Source: DATLGB01 sp963724135 (GTDB taxonomy: Bacteria; Actinomycetota; Thermoleophilia; Solirubrobacterales; Solirubrobacteraceae). From it: a DNA stretch of 64,000 nt. Shown here piece by piece: positions 32,682-42,593 of the stretch (the first letter of the stretch is position 1; every line of letters begins with the position of its first letter). The position numbers and the translations under genes were made by a program. The DNA lies in assembly GCA_963724135.1 (NCBI GenBank), contig CAVRTA010000006.1, positions 868,001 to 932,000 on the forward strand. Direction: 5' to 3'. Under the pieces are notes generated by a model, which worked only from the letters and a program-made list of their open reading frames with translations, was not told the DNA's origin and did no database searches.

Positions 32682-33834
32682 AGCTGCGCGTCGCCTGTTC
32701 AGGGTCTCGCGCTCGTCGTAGCGGCGGCGGTCGTGCTCGCCTCGCGCGGCTCCGACCCTGACCGCCCGGTCGCACGGTGCACCGGCGCGGGCGCGATCGA
32801 CTTCGGCTGTCAGGAGCGCAGGTACGTCTCGCTCGCCGAGAGCCGCGGGACCAGGGGCCGCGCTGGACGATCTCGGACGCCGCGATGAAGAACAGCGGCT
32901 TCCTGCGGGCCGCCTGTCACCAGCTCGCGCACCGGATCGGCCGCGCGGCCGGGGCGAAGGTCGGCGTCGCGGCGTTCGCGAAGGGCGACCCGCTGTGCGC
33001 CTCCGGCTACTACCACGGCGTCACGGAGGCGGCAATGGACCGGGCTCGGGCTCGTGGCCGCGGTCGTCGACGCGATGCGTGTACACGGTCTGCGCGCCGT
33101 TGCGCACGGTCGACCGCACGAACTGCATCCACGGCATGGGCCACGGCTTCATGCACGTCCTCGAGCGCGATCTCGACGCCTCGCTGGAGGGCTGCAATGC
33201 GCTTCGCGCGCTCTCGGCCGAGCGCCACGGCTGCTACAGCGGCGTCTTCATGGAGAACCTGGCGGCGGCCGACGAGCCCGGACCGCGCCACGCTGAGACC
33301 CGACGAGCCGCTGTACCCGTGCACAGACGGTCGCGGACGCGCTACAAGGTCGAGTGCTACGACCGCCAGAGCACCTACGCCCTGCACGTCAGCAATGGCG
33401 ACTTCGACGCGGTCTTCCGGCTCTGCGCGCGCACCGAGCGCGCGTTCCGCGGCGCCTGTAACCGCGGGCTGGGCGGCGATGTCGCGGCGGAGACCAAGGT
33501 GATCGCCGTCGGCGCCGGCCGGCCCGGGCACGCCTCGCCTCTGCCTGCTCGGACGCCAGCTCACGGGCCCGCTCGCAGTGCGTCGCCGGTGCGACCCGGG
33601 TGATCCTGCAGAACCTCGAGGGCGGTCCCGCTGCAGCTCGACGCGCTGTGCGCGTCCCTCGAGGCCGTCGCCACCCAGCCACAGCATGCCGCCTGCCTGC
33701 GAGCGGGCGAGGCGGCCTACGCCGAGTTGCTCGCACAGCAGATCGGCGAGACCTCCGGTCTGAACTTCCGGGCCCGTGGCCTGGACTTCGTCTGCCATCT
33801 CAAAAAGCCCGGCCGCAGCGGCCGATCGATCTGA
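32678..33834 (+). pseudogene. Cys/His-rich exported protein, array copy B (many frameshifts)
   Basis: About 385 codons when stitched. The N-terminus includes a hydrophobic GLALVVAAAVVLASRGS segment, then FGCQERRY, RAACHQLAHRIGRAAG, ASGYYHGVTEAAM, TNCIHGMGHGFMHV, HGCYSGVFMENL, YPCTD, ECYDRQSTYAL, ACNRGLGGD, QCVAG and the end CHLKKPGRSGRSI. At least eight frame changes separate these parts, near 32705, 32860, 33055, 33095, 33285, 33345, 33535 and 33635. It starts on the last base of copy A and ends 12 bases before the lipoprotein gene. Confidence 0.68.
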
Positions 33835-33845
33835 AGGGAACGGAC

Positions 33846-34642
33846 ATGCGACGGTTCATGGTTGTCGCCATCGTCGTGGCGTCTGTGTGCAGGACTGGTG
33901 GGTGCTTGCGGAGGATGACGACAACGACGAGCAAGGACAGGCCGGGCTCGCAAGGCTGAAGGTCTACTTCGGCTGGCTGCTCGGCGGCGGGGAGGTCGCC
34001 GCCGTGGCGATCGAGATCGACCCCGCCGGCGACGACGGGCACCAGCGAGGTGCGCGCCTACGTCTGCGACGGCCGCGGAGAGCCCGAGGGGAAGGCGGTC
34101 TGGTTCGGCGGCGATGTCGACGTGGACGGGACGACCGAGCCGGGTGACGAGCACGACGCTGACCTCCGCCGGTGAGAAGGAGGACCTCGTTCTCGAGTTC
34201 GTCAACGACGGGCCGCGTGCAGGGCTCGTTCAAGGATGAGAACGGCAAGCGCAGCCAGTTCGTGGCCTACCCGGCGATCGACGGCGCGGGCATCTACGAG
34301 GTGAGCCTCGACGAGGACCTCCGCTACACAGGCGTATCGACGGACGGCAACAAACTCGAGGCCCAGGCGGAGGCCGAGCGGCCGGACCTCGGGGACGATC
34401 GAGACCGCGGCGGGCGAGGAGGTCGAGTTCGCTGTCCAGAGCCTCGCGCTCGCCACGCCGGCGGCGCTGAGCGCGCGTGGTCTTGCCGACGGACTACGGT
34501 GGCTACAAGAAGGTCAACCAGGTGCCGGGTGAGTACGTCGCCGTCATCGCGCCGGGCGGCAGCCACTGGCTGGGCCGCAGCGGCAACGTGAGAGGCGGCT
34601 CCTCCGGGCGCGAACATCATCGGGCTCGACAAGAAGTGCTGA
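33846..34642 (+). pseudogene. Lipoprotein gene inside the Cys/His-rich array (several frameshifts)
   Basis: GAAGGGAA precedes the ATG. The stitched product starts MRRFMVVAIVVASVC, then A-G-L-V-G-A-C-G-G with a lipobox (LVGAC-type), then an acidic linker and a beta-rich domain: KVYFGWLLGGG, EVRAYVCDGRGEPEGKAVWF, FVNDGRVQGSFKDENGKRSQ, IYEVSLDEDLRYTGVSTDG and the end GANIIGLDKKC. Unlike its neighbours it lacks the HGMGHG motifs, so it is a different protein. The frame changes at least five times. Its stop overlaps the start of copy C. Confidence 0.62.
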
Positions 34643-35722
34643 AACCAGGCTCGAGATCGCCGTGGTCCTCGCTGCGGGCGTTACGGTGCGGCGAGCCTGG
34701 TGTGGAGCCCGGACCCATCGTCGGGCGGTGCCGACGCCCGTCCGCGCAGCGCGCCTGCGTGCAGCGGCGCGGCGGCGGTCGACCTCGCACTGCCAGCTCC
34801 GCCGCTACGCGGGGCTGGTTCGCACGGCGTGGCGTCGAGATCGCATTCACCGAGCTCAAGCGCGCCTACGAGGGCGAGGGGTTCGTGCGCGCCGCCTGCC
34901 ACCCGCTGGTACACGAGATCGGCCATGCTGCCGTGGAGCGCTACGGCGACGACCTCCCTCGAGTCTACGCGCGGGGGCGACCCGTTCTGTTCGGCGGGCT
35001 ATTTCCACGGAGCGACCGAGCAGATCATCGTAGAAGATGGGCGCCGACGGTTTCGTCGCGGGGGGCGACGCGCTGTGCGCGCGACCTCGGCGGTCACAGG
35101 CGGCACTCGATCTACCACCGCAACTGCGCCCATGGCATCGGCCACGGGTTCATGCTTGCCCTCGGCGGCGACCTGCCTGCGGCGCTCGACGACCTGCGAC
35201 GCCTTGACGGATCGCTGGGAGCGCCGCAGCTGCTACGGCGGCGTCTTCATGCAGAACGTGATGGTCCTGTCGGGCTCGAAGCACCTGCGGCCGGACGACC
35301 CGCTGTATCCGTGCGCCGATCTCGCCGACCGCTACCGCGCCATGTGCTACGAGAAGCAGGCCGGGCTACGCCCTGTTCGTTCATGACGGCGACGTCGGCG
35401 CCGTCTTCGCGCTCTGTGCCGGTGTCGAGCCGGGCCTTCGCGCGCAGTGCGACGAGGGCCTCGGCACCAGCGTCGCCGTGCACTACCTCAAGGAGGTCTT
35501 CGATGATCGCGACCGGACGACAGCTGACCGCTATAGCGTGCGGCCTGGGCCGCAAGCCGCGCGGCACGCGAGCGAGCTGCATCGGCCGGAGCGGTCCGGG
35601 CGCTGATCAACTACGACCACGGCGTCGATCAGGCGATCGAGCTGTGTCAGGACGCGTCGACGCCATCACTGCGCGCGCGCTGTCGCGCCACGATCGCCGC
35701 GAAGCGCACCTATCCCGAATGA
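34636..35722 (+). pseudogene. Cys/His-rich exported protein, array copy C (many frameshifts)
   Basis: About 362 codons when stitched. Starts on a GTG overlapping the lipoprotein stop; the exported N-terminus reads LEIAVVLAAGVTV. Landmarks: CQLRRYAGLVRT, RAACHPLVHEIGHAAV, SAGYFHGATEQII, RNCAHGIGHGFMLAL, RSCYGGVFMQNV, YPCADLADRYRAMCYEKQ, LGRKPRGTRASC and the end ATIAAKRTYPE. It is the most divergent copy (His-Pro-Leu-Val in place of HQLT). Its frame changes about nine times. Its TGA overlaps the ATG of copy D (ATGA). Confidence 0.68.
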
Positions 35723-36823
35723 GACCGCGCGCGGTCGGTATTGCTCGGCCGTCGCGGCCGCCGGCAGCCGTGGCGCTGTCCCGAGCGCCGAGCCCGGGTA
35801 GCCGCGCGCGGCGCGGCTGGTCACAAGCTGTACGGGGGCGCGCTACGGTGGATTTCGACTGCTTCGAGCGACGCTACGGCGAGCTGGTGCGAGCCACGGG
35901 GCGCGACGGCTGCCCTGCGCGATCTGGCAAGACAGCGTGCGCGCAACGGCTACGTCCGCGCCGCCTGTCACCAGCTGACGCACCGCATCGGCCGGGCCGC
36001 CGGCGCCATCGAGCGGGATCCGCGCCTTCGGGGATGGCGATGTTGCTCTGCTCGTCGGGCTACTACCACGGCGTGACGGAGGCGGTGATGGCCAAAATCG
36101 GGTCCGACCGCGTGAAGGAGCGGGCAGCGAGCGTCTGCGCCGCGTTCCGCGAGCACGACCTCCGCTCGGCGGACCACTACAACTGCGCCCACGGGATGGG
36201 GCACGGCTTCATGGGCGCGTTCGGCAACGACGTCTTCGCGTCCCTGCACGGCTGCGACGCGCTCGGCGAGCACTGGGAGCGCCACAACTGCTACGGCGGC
36301 GTCTTCATGGAGAACCTCACCGCGCTCGACAACCCGGACCGGCCGCCCCCGGCGCTCCGGCCGCGCCGAGCCGCTGTACCCGTGCACCGCGGTCGCCGGC
36401 CGCTACCAGGAGCCCTGCTTCGACAAGCAGACGAGCTACGCGCTGTACGTCACCGACAGCGACTACGGGGAGGTCTTCAGTCTCTGCTCGACCGTGGACC
36501 GGGCCGTGCGAGGCGCGTGTTACCGCGGTCTCGGGCGGGGACGTGGCGGTTGAGAGCGCCAAGCACCTCTTCGACGACCGGGCCAAGACGGACTCACGCC
36601 GGCGCCTCTGCCTCCTCGGCGGCGGATCGCCGGGCCCGCACAGGTTGCGTCGTCGGAGCGGTGAGGGTGATGCTGCGCGACCTCGAAGGCGGCGCCGCGC
36701 AGACCGAGGCGTTCTGCGCCTCTCTTCACCGCGAGACGCTGCGCCGGCGCGTGCGTGCGCGCCCGCGACCGGGCCTATCGCGAACTGCCCCTGCAGCCCG
36801 GCACGCGTCCGAGGGACGCGTGA
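35719..36823 (+). pseudogene. Cys/His-rich exported protein, array copy D (several frameshifts)
   Basis: About 368 codons when stitched. Landmarks: FDCFERRYGELV, RAACHQLTHRIGRAAG, SSGYYHGVTEAVM, YNCAHGMGHGFMGAF, HNCYGGVFMENL, YPCTAVAGRYQEPCFDKQ, ACYRGLG, RLCLLGG, GCVVGAVRVMLRDLEGG and the end LQPGTRPRDA. Frame changes fall near 35905, 36020, 36366, 36535, 36640 and 36745. The central 300 codons lie in one frame, making this the least damaged copy. The convergent cupin gene starts its 3' end 11 bases beyond the stop. Confidence 0.72.
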
Positions 36824-36833
36824 AGCGACGGCA

Positions 36834-37224
36834 TCACCCGGGCATCGTCTCGCGACCCGGCCACGGCACCTCCACCGAGTCCTCGGTGGCGGCGTTGCGG
36901 GCGACGACGTACTCGATCGTCTCGGTCTCCGACAGGTTCTCGAGGATGTGGGTCTCGTGCGGCGGCACGTACAGCAGGTCGCCGGGCACGACCCTGATCT
37001 CCTCCTCGAAGTTCTCGCCGCAGCGGATCAGCATCTCGCCGCGCAGCATGTACAGCGAGCTCTCGCAGTTGGCGTGGTAGTGCGGCCGGGAGATGGCCCC
37101 GGGCGGCACGCGGAACACGCCCATGAAGATGTTCGCACGCGCCGACGGTGGCCTGACTGATCTCGGCGCCGCCGATCACACCGCGCGTCGTCTCGTGGTC
37201 CGGCGCCGGCTTGACGATCTTCAC
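36834..37224 (-). CDS. Cupin-domain protein coupled to the indolepyruvate oxidoreductase gene (one frameshift)
   Basis: About 129 aa when repaired, GTG start overlapping the TGA of the oxidoreductase gene (GTGA). The N-terminal frame VKIVKPAPDHETTRGVIGGA continues after one extra base near 37137 as RANIFMGVFRVPPG. The cupin metal-ligand motifs are RPHYHANCESSLYMLRGEML and PPHETHILENL. Coupling to the oxidoreductase suggests a role in the same aromatic or keto-acid pathway. The single indel may be a sequence error. Confidence 0.75.
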
Positions 37225-40200
37225 GAGGTGGCTCCTTCGATCTGGGTTCGCAGCTCCGCGACCCGCTCGCGGTAGCGGGCGACATTGTCGAGCTTGATGT
37301 CCTCGTAGCCGCGGATCATGTCCGGAAGCTCGGCGAGCTCGACGCAGAGCAGGCGGGTCGCCGGCTGCAGGCGGGCGAGCGCCCACTGCACGAGCTCCTC
37401 GTACTCCCCGATCAGCGCGCGCTCGACCCTGCGGACCTCCGCCTTGCCGAACGGGTCCGCGACCGTGCCGCGCAGCCGCCGCATCCGGTACAGCGAACGC
37501 AGCGCGGGATCGAACCAGGGCCCGAAGCGCAGCTTGCGCTTGAGGCCCATGGCCCGCAGCATCGGTGGGTGGAGGTTGACCTGAGCGCGCGCGCCGGGCC
37601 CGAACTCGGCCTCGATCTTCGCCCGCTCGACGGGATCGAGGTGCAGCCGCGCGACCTCGTACTCGTCCTTGTAGGCCATCAGCTTGTAGAGCTGGCGCGC
37701 GACCGCCTGGGTGAACGCCTTGCCGTCCGTCGTGTCGGCGGCGGCGATCCTCTCCACGAACTGCGTGTAGCGGTCGGCGTAGTCGGCGTCCTGGTAGGCG
37801 ACGAGCTCGCGCTCGCGCAGCGCGACGATCTGCTCGAGCGTCTGCGTCAGCACCGGCGCGGGCGTCACGCGGGCGATCGCGTCCGGGTCGGCCACCACCG
37901 CGCGGCCCCAGGCGAATGCCGCCAGGTTGTTCTCGACCGCGGCGCCGTTGAGCCGGAACGCCTGATGCATGGCCGCCTCGGACACGGGCAGCAGTCCGCG
38001 CTGGAACGCCGCGCCCATCACGATCGCGTTGGCCGGCAGGTGGTCGTGGAACAGGGCCTGTGACAGCGCCTGCGCGTCGAGCAGCACGTTGCGGTCCTTG
38101 CGCGTGTTGCGCTCGATGCGGTCGAGCTGCATTTCGATGGCGGGCATCGAACGGTTCGGGTCGGCGACGACGGCGCCGGTCGCGGTCGTGCTCGTGGAGA
38201 CCACCGCCGTGGTGCGCTCGGGGGATGCGGTGCGCAGGTTGCGCGCCTCGGCGCCGCCGAGCGGGTCGAACACCATGTAGGTGTCGACACTGCCGGGCGC
38301 GGCACGGTTGGTGCCCTCGATCGCCTCGTCGGAGATCAGCACGTCGGAGACGACCGGCCCCCCCTTCTGCGCCAGGCCGGTCTGGTCCAGCGAGCTGACC
38401 TCCAGGCCGTCGAGATGCGCCGCCATCCCGAGGATCTGCGACACGGTCACGACGCCGGTTCCGCCGATCCCGATCATCCGCACGAGCGCCGTGCGCGGCC
38501 CCGGCTCGGGGTCGGGCAGGTCGGCCGGCGGCGACGGGGGCACGAACGCCGGGGCCTTCTTGGTCTTGCCGTTCTTCGCCGGGACCACGGTCAAAAATGA
38601 CGGGCAGTCCCCCTCCAGGCACGAGAAGTCGGTGTTGCAGGAGGCCTGGTGGATCTGTGTCTTGCGGCCGAACTCGGTGTGCGTGGGGATCACCGACAGG
38701 CACGAGGACTTGCGGCCGCAGTCGCCACAGCCCTCGCAGACGCGCTCGTTGATCGCGACGTGGAACGCGGGCGGGGCGATCTTGCCGCGCTTGGTCAGCC
38801 GCCGCTTCTCCGCCGCGCAGACCTGGTCGTGGATCAGCACCGTCGTGCCCGGGATCGCGGCGAGCTCGCGCTGGGCCTCCTCGATCTGCGAGCGGTCGCG
38901 GACCTCGGCGATCGGGTCGAGCGTCACCCCCTTGTAGCGCGACGTGTCCTCGGTCGTGACGATGATCCGCTTGACGCCCTCGAGCGCCAGCCAGCGCGTC
39001 AGCTCGGGCACCGTGAGCATGCCGACGACATCCTGGCCCCCGGTCATCGAGACGAAGCCGTTGTAGAGCAGCTTGTAGGTGATGTTCGTGCCGGCCGCAG
39101 CGCTGGCGCGGATCGCCAGCGAGCCGGAGTGGTGGAACGTGCCGTCGCCGAGGTTCTGCGTCAGATGCTCGTTCTCCACGAACGGGGCCATCCCGATCCA
39201 CTGCGCGCCCTCGCCGCCCATCTGCGTGATGCCGGCGATGTCGCCCTTGCCCTCGCGGTTGAGCAGGATCATCGTGTGACAGCCGATGCCCGCTCCGACG
39301 AGCGTGCCGTCGGGCGCGGGGGTCGAGCTGTTGTGCGGGCACCCGCTGCAGAAGAACGGCGTGCGCGACATCGGCAGCGGCCGCGCCATGTAGCGCGACG
39401 CGGTCTCGATCGCGCTGACGCGGGCCTCGAAGTCCTCGTCTGAGACGCGGCGGCGGATGCGCGCGGCGAGGGCGAGCGCGATCTCGTCGACCAGCAGCTC
39501 GCCCTCGGGGCTGAGCAGAGCCCGGTCGTCCTCGTCGAGCTTGCCGACGATCTGCGGCGCGTCCGGCGTGCGGTAGAGCAGATGCTTGATCTGCTCCTCC
39601 ATGAACGGCAGCTTCTCCTCGACGACGAGGATCTCCTCGAGGTCGGCGGCGAACTCGCGCACGGTCTCACGGTCCAGCGGCCACGGCATCCGCACGTGCA
39701 GCAGCCGGATCCCGCGGCGCTCCAGAGCGGCATCGTCGAGCCCCAGGAGGGTCAGCGCGCTGCGCAACTCGCGGTAGGTGCGCCCGCTGGCCATGATCCC
39801 GAGCCAGGCATCGCCGCGCCCGCCGGCGATCTCGTCCAGGCCGTTGGCGCGCGCGTACTCGCGCGCGACCTGGAGTCGCACGTGCAGCAGCGACCGCTCG
39901 AGCACCATCGAGTCGGGGGCCAGCAGCAGGCCGTTGGGCTCGTGCACGAACGGGCGGCCGTTCCACTCCACCTCGGGCAGCACCGGCGTCACGCGCTCGG
40001 GCCCCACCTCGGCGGTGCCGGCAGCGTCCGCGACCGATGTGACGATCTTCATCGCCGACCACAGGCCGCTGGCGCGCGACAGCGCGACGGCGTGGCGGCC
40101 GAGGTCCAGCACCTCCTGGACCGTCGACGGGTAGAGCACGGGGATGTGCATCGCGGCGAGCGTCGCCTCGGCGGCGCTGGGCAGCGTGGAGGACTTGCAC

Positions 40201-40688
40201 CCGGGGTCGTCGCCGACCCACAGAACCATCCCGCCGTGGCGGCTCGCGCCCTGGAAGTTGCCGTGGCGGATCGCGTCGGCCGCGCGGTCGAGCCCAGGGT
40301 TCTTGCCGTACCACCAGCCGGTCACACCGTCGACTCTTGCGCCCTCGCGGCCGGCGACGAGCTGGGTGCCGATCACGCTCGTCGCCGCGAGCTCCTCGTT
40401 GAGGCCGGGCTGGAAGCGCACGTTGAACCGCTCGCTGAGCGGGCCCAGCCGCATCAGCTCCTTGTCGATCCCGCCGAGCGGGGAGCCCTGGTAGCCCGAG
40501 ACGAACGCCCCCGTGTTCAGGCCGGCCCGGTCGTCGGCCCGGCGCTGATCGAACGGCAGGCGCACGACCGCCTGGATCCCGGAGCAGAAGATCCGGCCGT
40601 CGGAGAGTTCGTACTTGTCGGAGAGGCTGACCTCGCGCAACTCATGCTCTTGCAAGCTCACGAGCCCATGGTAAACAAAGTTGACCAC
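37221..40688 (-). CDS. Indolepyruvate/2-oxoacid ferredoxin oxidoreductase, fused form
   Basis: 1155 aa. Fused IOR-type enzyme: a pyruvate-oxidoreductase alpha-like N-terminal domain (about 40-430), a TPP-binding domain (FFCSGCPHNSSTP, VGAGIGCHTM, LYNGFVSMTGGQD; about 455-620), a cysteine-rich segment CEGCGDCGRKSSCLS with a second CxxxDFSCLEGDC group (about 645-700), and a gamma domain (MIGIGGTGVVTVSQILGMAA; about 740-940). It should decarboxylate aryl-pyruvates to aryl-acetyl-CoA, with ferredoxin as acceptor. Usually found in amino-acid fermentation; in aerobic actinobacteria the role is less clear. A cupin gene is coupled downstream. Confidence 0.93.
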   Translation of the reverse strand: MVNFVYHGLVSLQEHELREVSLSDKYELSDGRIFCSGIQAVVRLPFDQRRADDRAGLNTGAFVSGYQGSPLGGIDKELMRLGPLSERFNVRFQPGLNEELAATSVIGTQLVAGREGARVDGVTGWWYGKNPGLDRAADAIRHGNFQGASRHGGMVLWVGDDPGCKSSTLPSAAEATLAAMHIPVLYPSTVQEVLDLGRHAVALSRASGLWSAMKIVTSVADAAGTAEVGPERVTPVLPEVEWNGRPFVHEPNGLLLAPDSMVLERSLLHVRLQVAREYARANGLDEIAGGRGDAWLGIMASGRTYRELRSALTLLGLDDAALERRGIRLLHVRMPWPLDRETVREFAADLEEILVVEEKLPFMEEQIKHLLYRTPDAPQIVGKLDEDDRALLSPEGELLVDEIALALAARIRRRVSDEDFEARVSAIETASRYMARPLPMSRTPFFCSGCPHNSSTPAPDGTLVGAGIGCHTMILLNREGKGDIAGITQMGGEGAQWIGMAPFVENEHLTQNLGDGTFHHSGSLAIRASAAAGTNITYKLLYNGFVSMTGGQDVVGMLTVPELTRWLALEGVKRIIVTTEDTSRYKGVTLDPIAEVRDRSQIEEAQRELAAIPGTTVLIHDQVCAAEKRRLTKRGKIAPPAFHVAINERVCEGCGDCGRKSSCLSVIPTHTEFGRKTQIHQASCNTDFSCLEGDCPSFLTVVPAKNGKTKKAPAFVPPSPPADLPDPEPGPRTALVRMIGIGGTGVVTVSQILGMAAHLDGLEVSSLDQTGLAQKGGPVVSDVLISDEAIEGTNRAAPGSVDTYMVFDPLGGAEARNLRTASPERTTAVVSTSTTATGAVVADPNRSMPAIEMQLDRIERNTRKDRNVLLDAQALSQALFHDHLPANAIVMGAAFQRGLLPVSEAAMHQAFRLNGAAVENNLAAFAWGRAVVADPDAIARVTPAPVLTQTLEQIVALRERELVAYQDADYADRYTQFVERIAAADTTDGKAFTQAVARQLYKLMAYKDEYEVARLHLDPVERAKIEAEFGPGARAQVNLHPPMLRAMGLKRKLRFGPWFDPALRSLYRMRRLRGTVADPFGKAEVRRVERALIGEYEELVQWALARLQPATRLLCVELAELPDMIRGYEDIKLDNVARYRERVAELRTQIEGATS

Positions 40689-40790
40689 GGCCGGGGAGCG
40701 CCGGATGGGGATTTCTCCCGATGTGCCGGTGGCGGCGAGACCGTAGCTTCGTCATCATCGCAAGCGACAGGGAGCGACAGGGGGAAGTAG

Positions 40791-42053
40791 ATGCTCGGGA
40801 TAAGGTCGACCATTGGACTCACGCTGGCATTGATGCTGGTGCCGGCCGGCGTGGCCTCGGCGGCGCCCGATCGCAACGCGACGCTCACCGCCGCCGATCC
40901 GAAGTTCACGTGGGAGAGCTCGGGAAGCGGCGTGCCGGATCCGTCCGGCTTCGTCATGCCCCCCGCATTGCGGTGCACGGGCGCCCCCTTCGACTGCGAT
41001 TACATCCTGCTCGAGGTCGAGGCCGCCGGCGAGCTCACGCTCACGCTCGACAGTACGACCGGCGTCCACCCCGACGACCCGACGGGGGACATCGCCTGCG
41101 GCGGCGCGCCCTGCCCGGCCGTCCAGGACCTCGACGGCTACCTCTACAAGAGCACCGCCGACGGGGAGCCGATGAGCGGGCCCGTGACGAGAGACTGCGT
41201 GACTGTTTTCACGAACGAGTCTTGCAAGGTCGCGGTCAAGCCCGGGTTCTACGTGTTCGAGGTCGAGTTCTTCCTGGCTGCGGAGGCCCCCTACGTCGGC
41301 ACGGCCGAGCTCGCCGTCGACCCGAGCGCCCCGCCCGCCGCGCCCACCGAGACGATCACCCTCGACGGCTGCAACTTCACGCTGTACTACTTCAAGGACT
41401 CCGCCGCGAGGCTGCAGTCGCGCGTGCCGGCGGGCTATGCCCTCCGTCCCTACCCCGGAGCGATGTCGGAGGGCACCGCCACCATCGCGGCCGCCGCCTA
41501 TGACTGCGACGGCGTCGCTCTCCCCGGCTCACCTCCCGCCCCGGCCACGTTCACGGTGCTGTCCGTCGTGGTCTATCCGCCCAGCGGGCACGCCGAGGGC
41601 CCCGCGAACTCCGACTTCTACGTGCTCTGGGTCCACGCGAACAACCCGCAGCTCGTCGATCTGCTCGCAGCCCGCGGCATGCCCGCGCACCACGTGCCGG
41701 GAATGCGCTTCCAGAAGCCCCTGCTGTCCGTGGCGGTCCGGGTCAAGGTTCCCTGGACGGTCAGCCCGTTCCAGCTGGCGACGACCGGCTATCACCAGGA
41801 CGTGTTCCATCCCCACGAGAACACGTACCTGCACGCCGCCGCGGACGGCCGGGTCGTGGAGATGGACTTCCTCACCCACAAGGTGCGCGATCAGTTCTGC
41901 TACGAGACCTCCGACCATCCCCACCCCGAGTGCGGGAGGCTCACGGCGCAGGCCGGGACGCCGATCGCCGGCTTCTTCGGCGCCTCGGAGCGCACCGCCG
42001 CCAACGCCTGGGATCACGATCCGATCGCGCGCTCGTGGTTCGTGCTGCGCTGA
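40791..42053 (+). CDS. Secreted two-domain protein with a C-terminal acetoacetate decarboxylase-like region
   Basis: 420 aa with a signal peptide (about 1-26, ending VASAA). The N-terminal half (about 30-190) is a Cys-rich, beta-rich module (LRCTGAPFDCDYILLEVEAA). The C-terminal half (about 195-420) has YYFKDSAARLQSRVPAGYAL and FTVLSVVVYPP, similar to the acetoacetate decarboxylase-like fold, and a His/Trp-rich end. No active-site Lys is identified. Function unknown; the similarity is my inference from pattern, not a search. Confidence 0.6.
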   Translation: MLGIRSTIGLTLALMLVPAGVASAAPDRNATLTAADPKFTWESSGSGVPDPSGFVMPPALRCTGAPFDCDYILLEVEAAGELTLTLDSTTGVHPDDPTGDIACGGAPCPAVQDLDGYLYKSTADGEPMSGPVTRDCVTVFTNESCKVAVKPGFYVFEVEFFLAAEAPYVGTAELAVDPSAPPAAPTETITLDGCNFTLYYFKDSAARLQSRVPAGYALRPYPGAMSEGTATIAAAAYDCDGVALPGSPPAPATFTVLSVVVYPPSGHAEGPANSDFYVLWVHANNPQLVDLLAARGMPAHHVPGMRFQKPLLSVAVRVKVPWTVSPFQLATTGYHQDVFHPHENTYLHAAADGRVVEMDFLTHKVRDQFCYETSDHPHPECGRLTAQAGTPIAGFFGASERTAANAWDHDPIARSWFVLR

Positions 42054-42063
42054 CCGGGATGGC

Positions 42064-42480
42064 TCAGCAGTCCGACAGCCAGCTCGCCCAGCACTCGAGG
42101 AACTGGAGCACGCCCCAGACAGGGACGACGATCATGTAGATCAGCAGCGACGCGATGGTGGCGATGCCACCCGTCAGGGCGACGTGCAGGCGGGGCATCC
42201 GCGCCAGCGCAGCGAACAGCGCCGGGACGACGACCGGGAGCAGCAGCTGCGGCGATGCGACCGGGTCGACGGGAGGCGGCCACCCGGGCGCCAGCAGGAT
42301 GAGCAGCATCCCCGCGCCGCCGGCCAGGGCGGCGAGGGCCTCCGCTCCCGCGGGGTAGCCCGCGCGGCGCAGGGGGCCCTGCGGCCAGAACGACCGCTGT
42401 CGGGACGAGGGCGGCGGCGCGGACGGCGGCAGACGTGTCGGCGGGGACGCCGATTCGCTCTCCCGGCGCCAGTGGTCCAT
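42064..42480 (-). CDS. Pro-rich membrane protein
   Basis: 138 aa from the ATG (a GTG 15 bases upstream is an alternative). A Pro/Ser-rich hydrophilic N-terminus (about 1-45) leads to three membrane helices (about 47-68, 72-92, 100-125). Two cysteines lie in the last ten residues. No family is recognised. It converges with the preceding secreted protein gene, 10 bp apart. Confidence 0.6.
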   Translation of the reverse strand: MDHWRRESESASPPTRLPPSAPPPSSRQRSFWPQGPLRRAGYPAGAEALAALAGGAGMLLILLAPGWPPPVDPVASPQLLLPVVVPALFAALARMPRLHVALTGGIATIASLLIYMIVVPVWGVLQFLECWASWLSDC

Positions 42481-42593
42481 GGCGTCATCGGACACGAGAC
42501 GAGTATCGGCGGGACGCGGCGAGAAGCCAACCCCGACTGACCGCCGCGTTCCGGCTCGGGAGGGACGACCCACATGCCGATACGGCCCTGAGC

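Noticed and set aside
36775..39342. An 855-codon minus-strand frame over the oxidoreductase
   Set aside because: It is a shifted frame of the 1155-aa oxidoreductase, with Arg- and Ala-rich sequence and no domain.
40670..40700. Near-palindrome TGGTAAAC...GTTGACCA at the start of the oxidoreductase gene
   Set aside because: One arm has a mismatch, the arms are short and it overlaps the start codon; too weak to call an operator.
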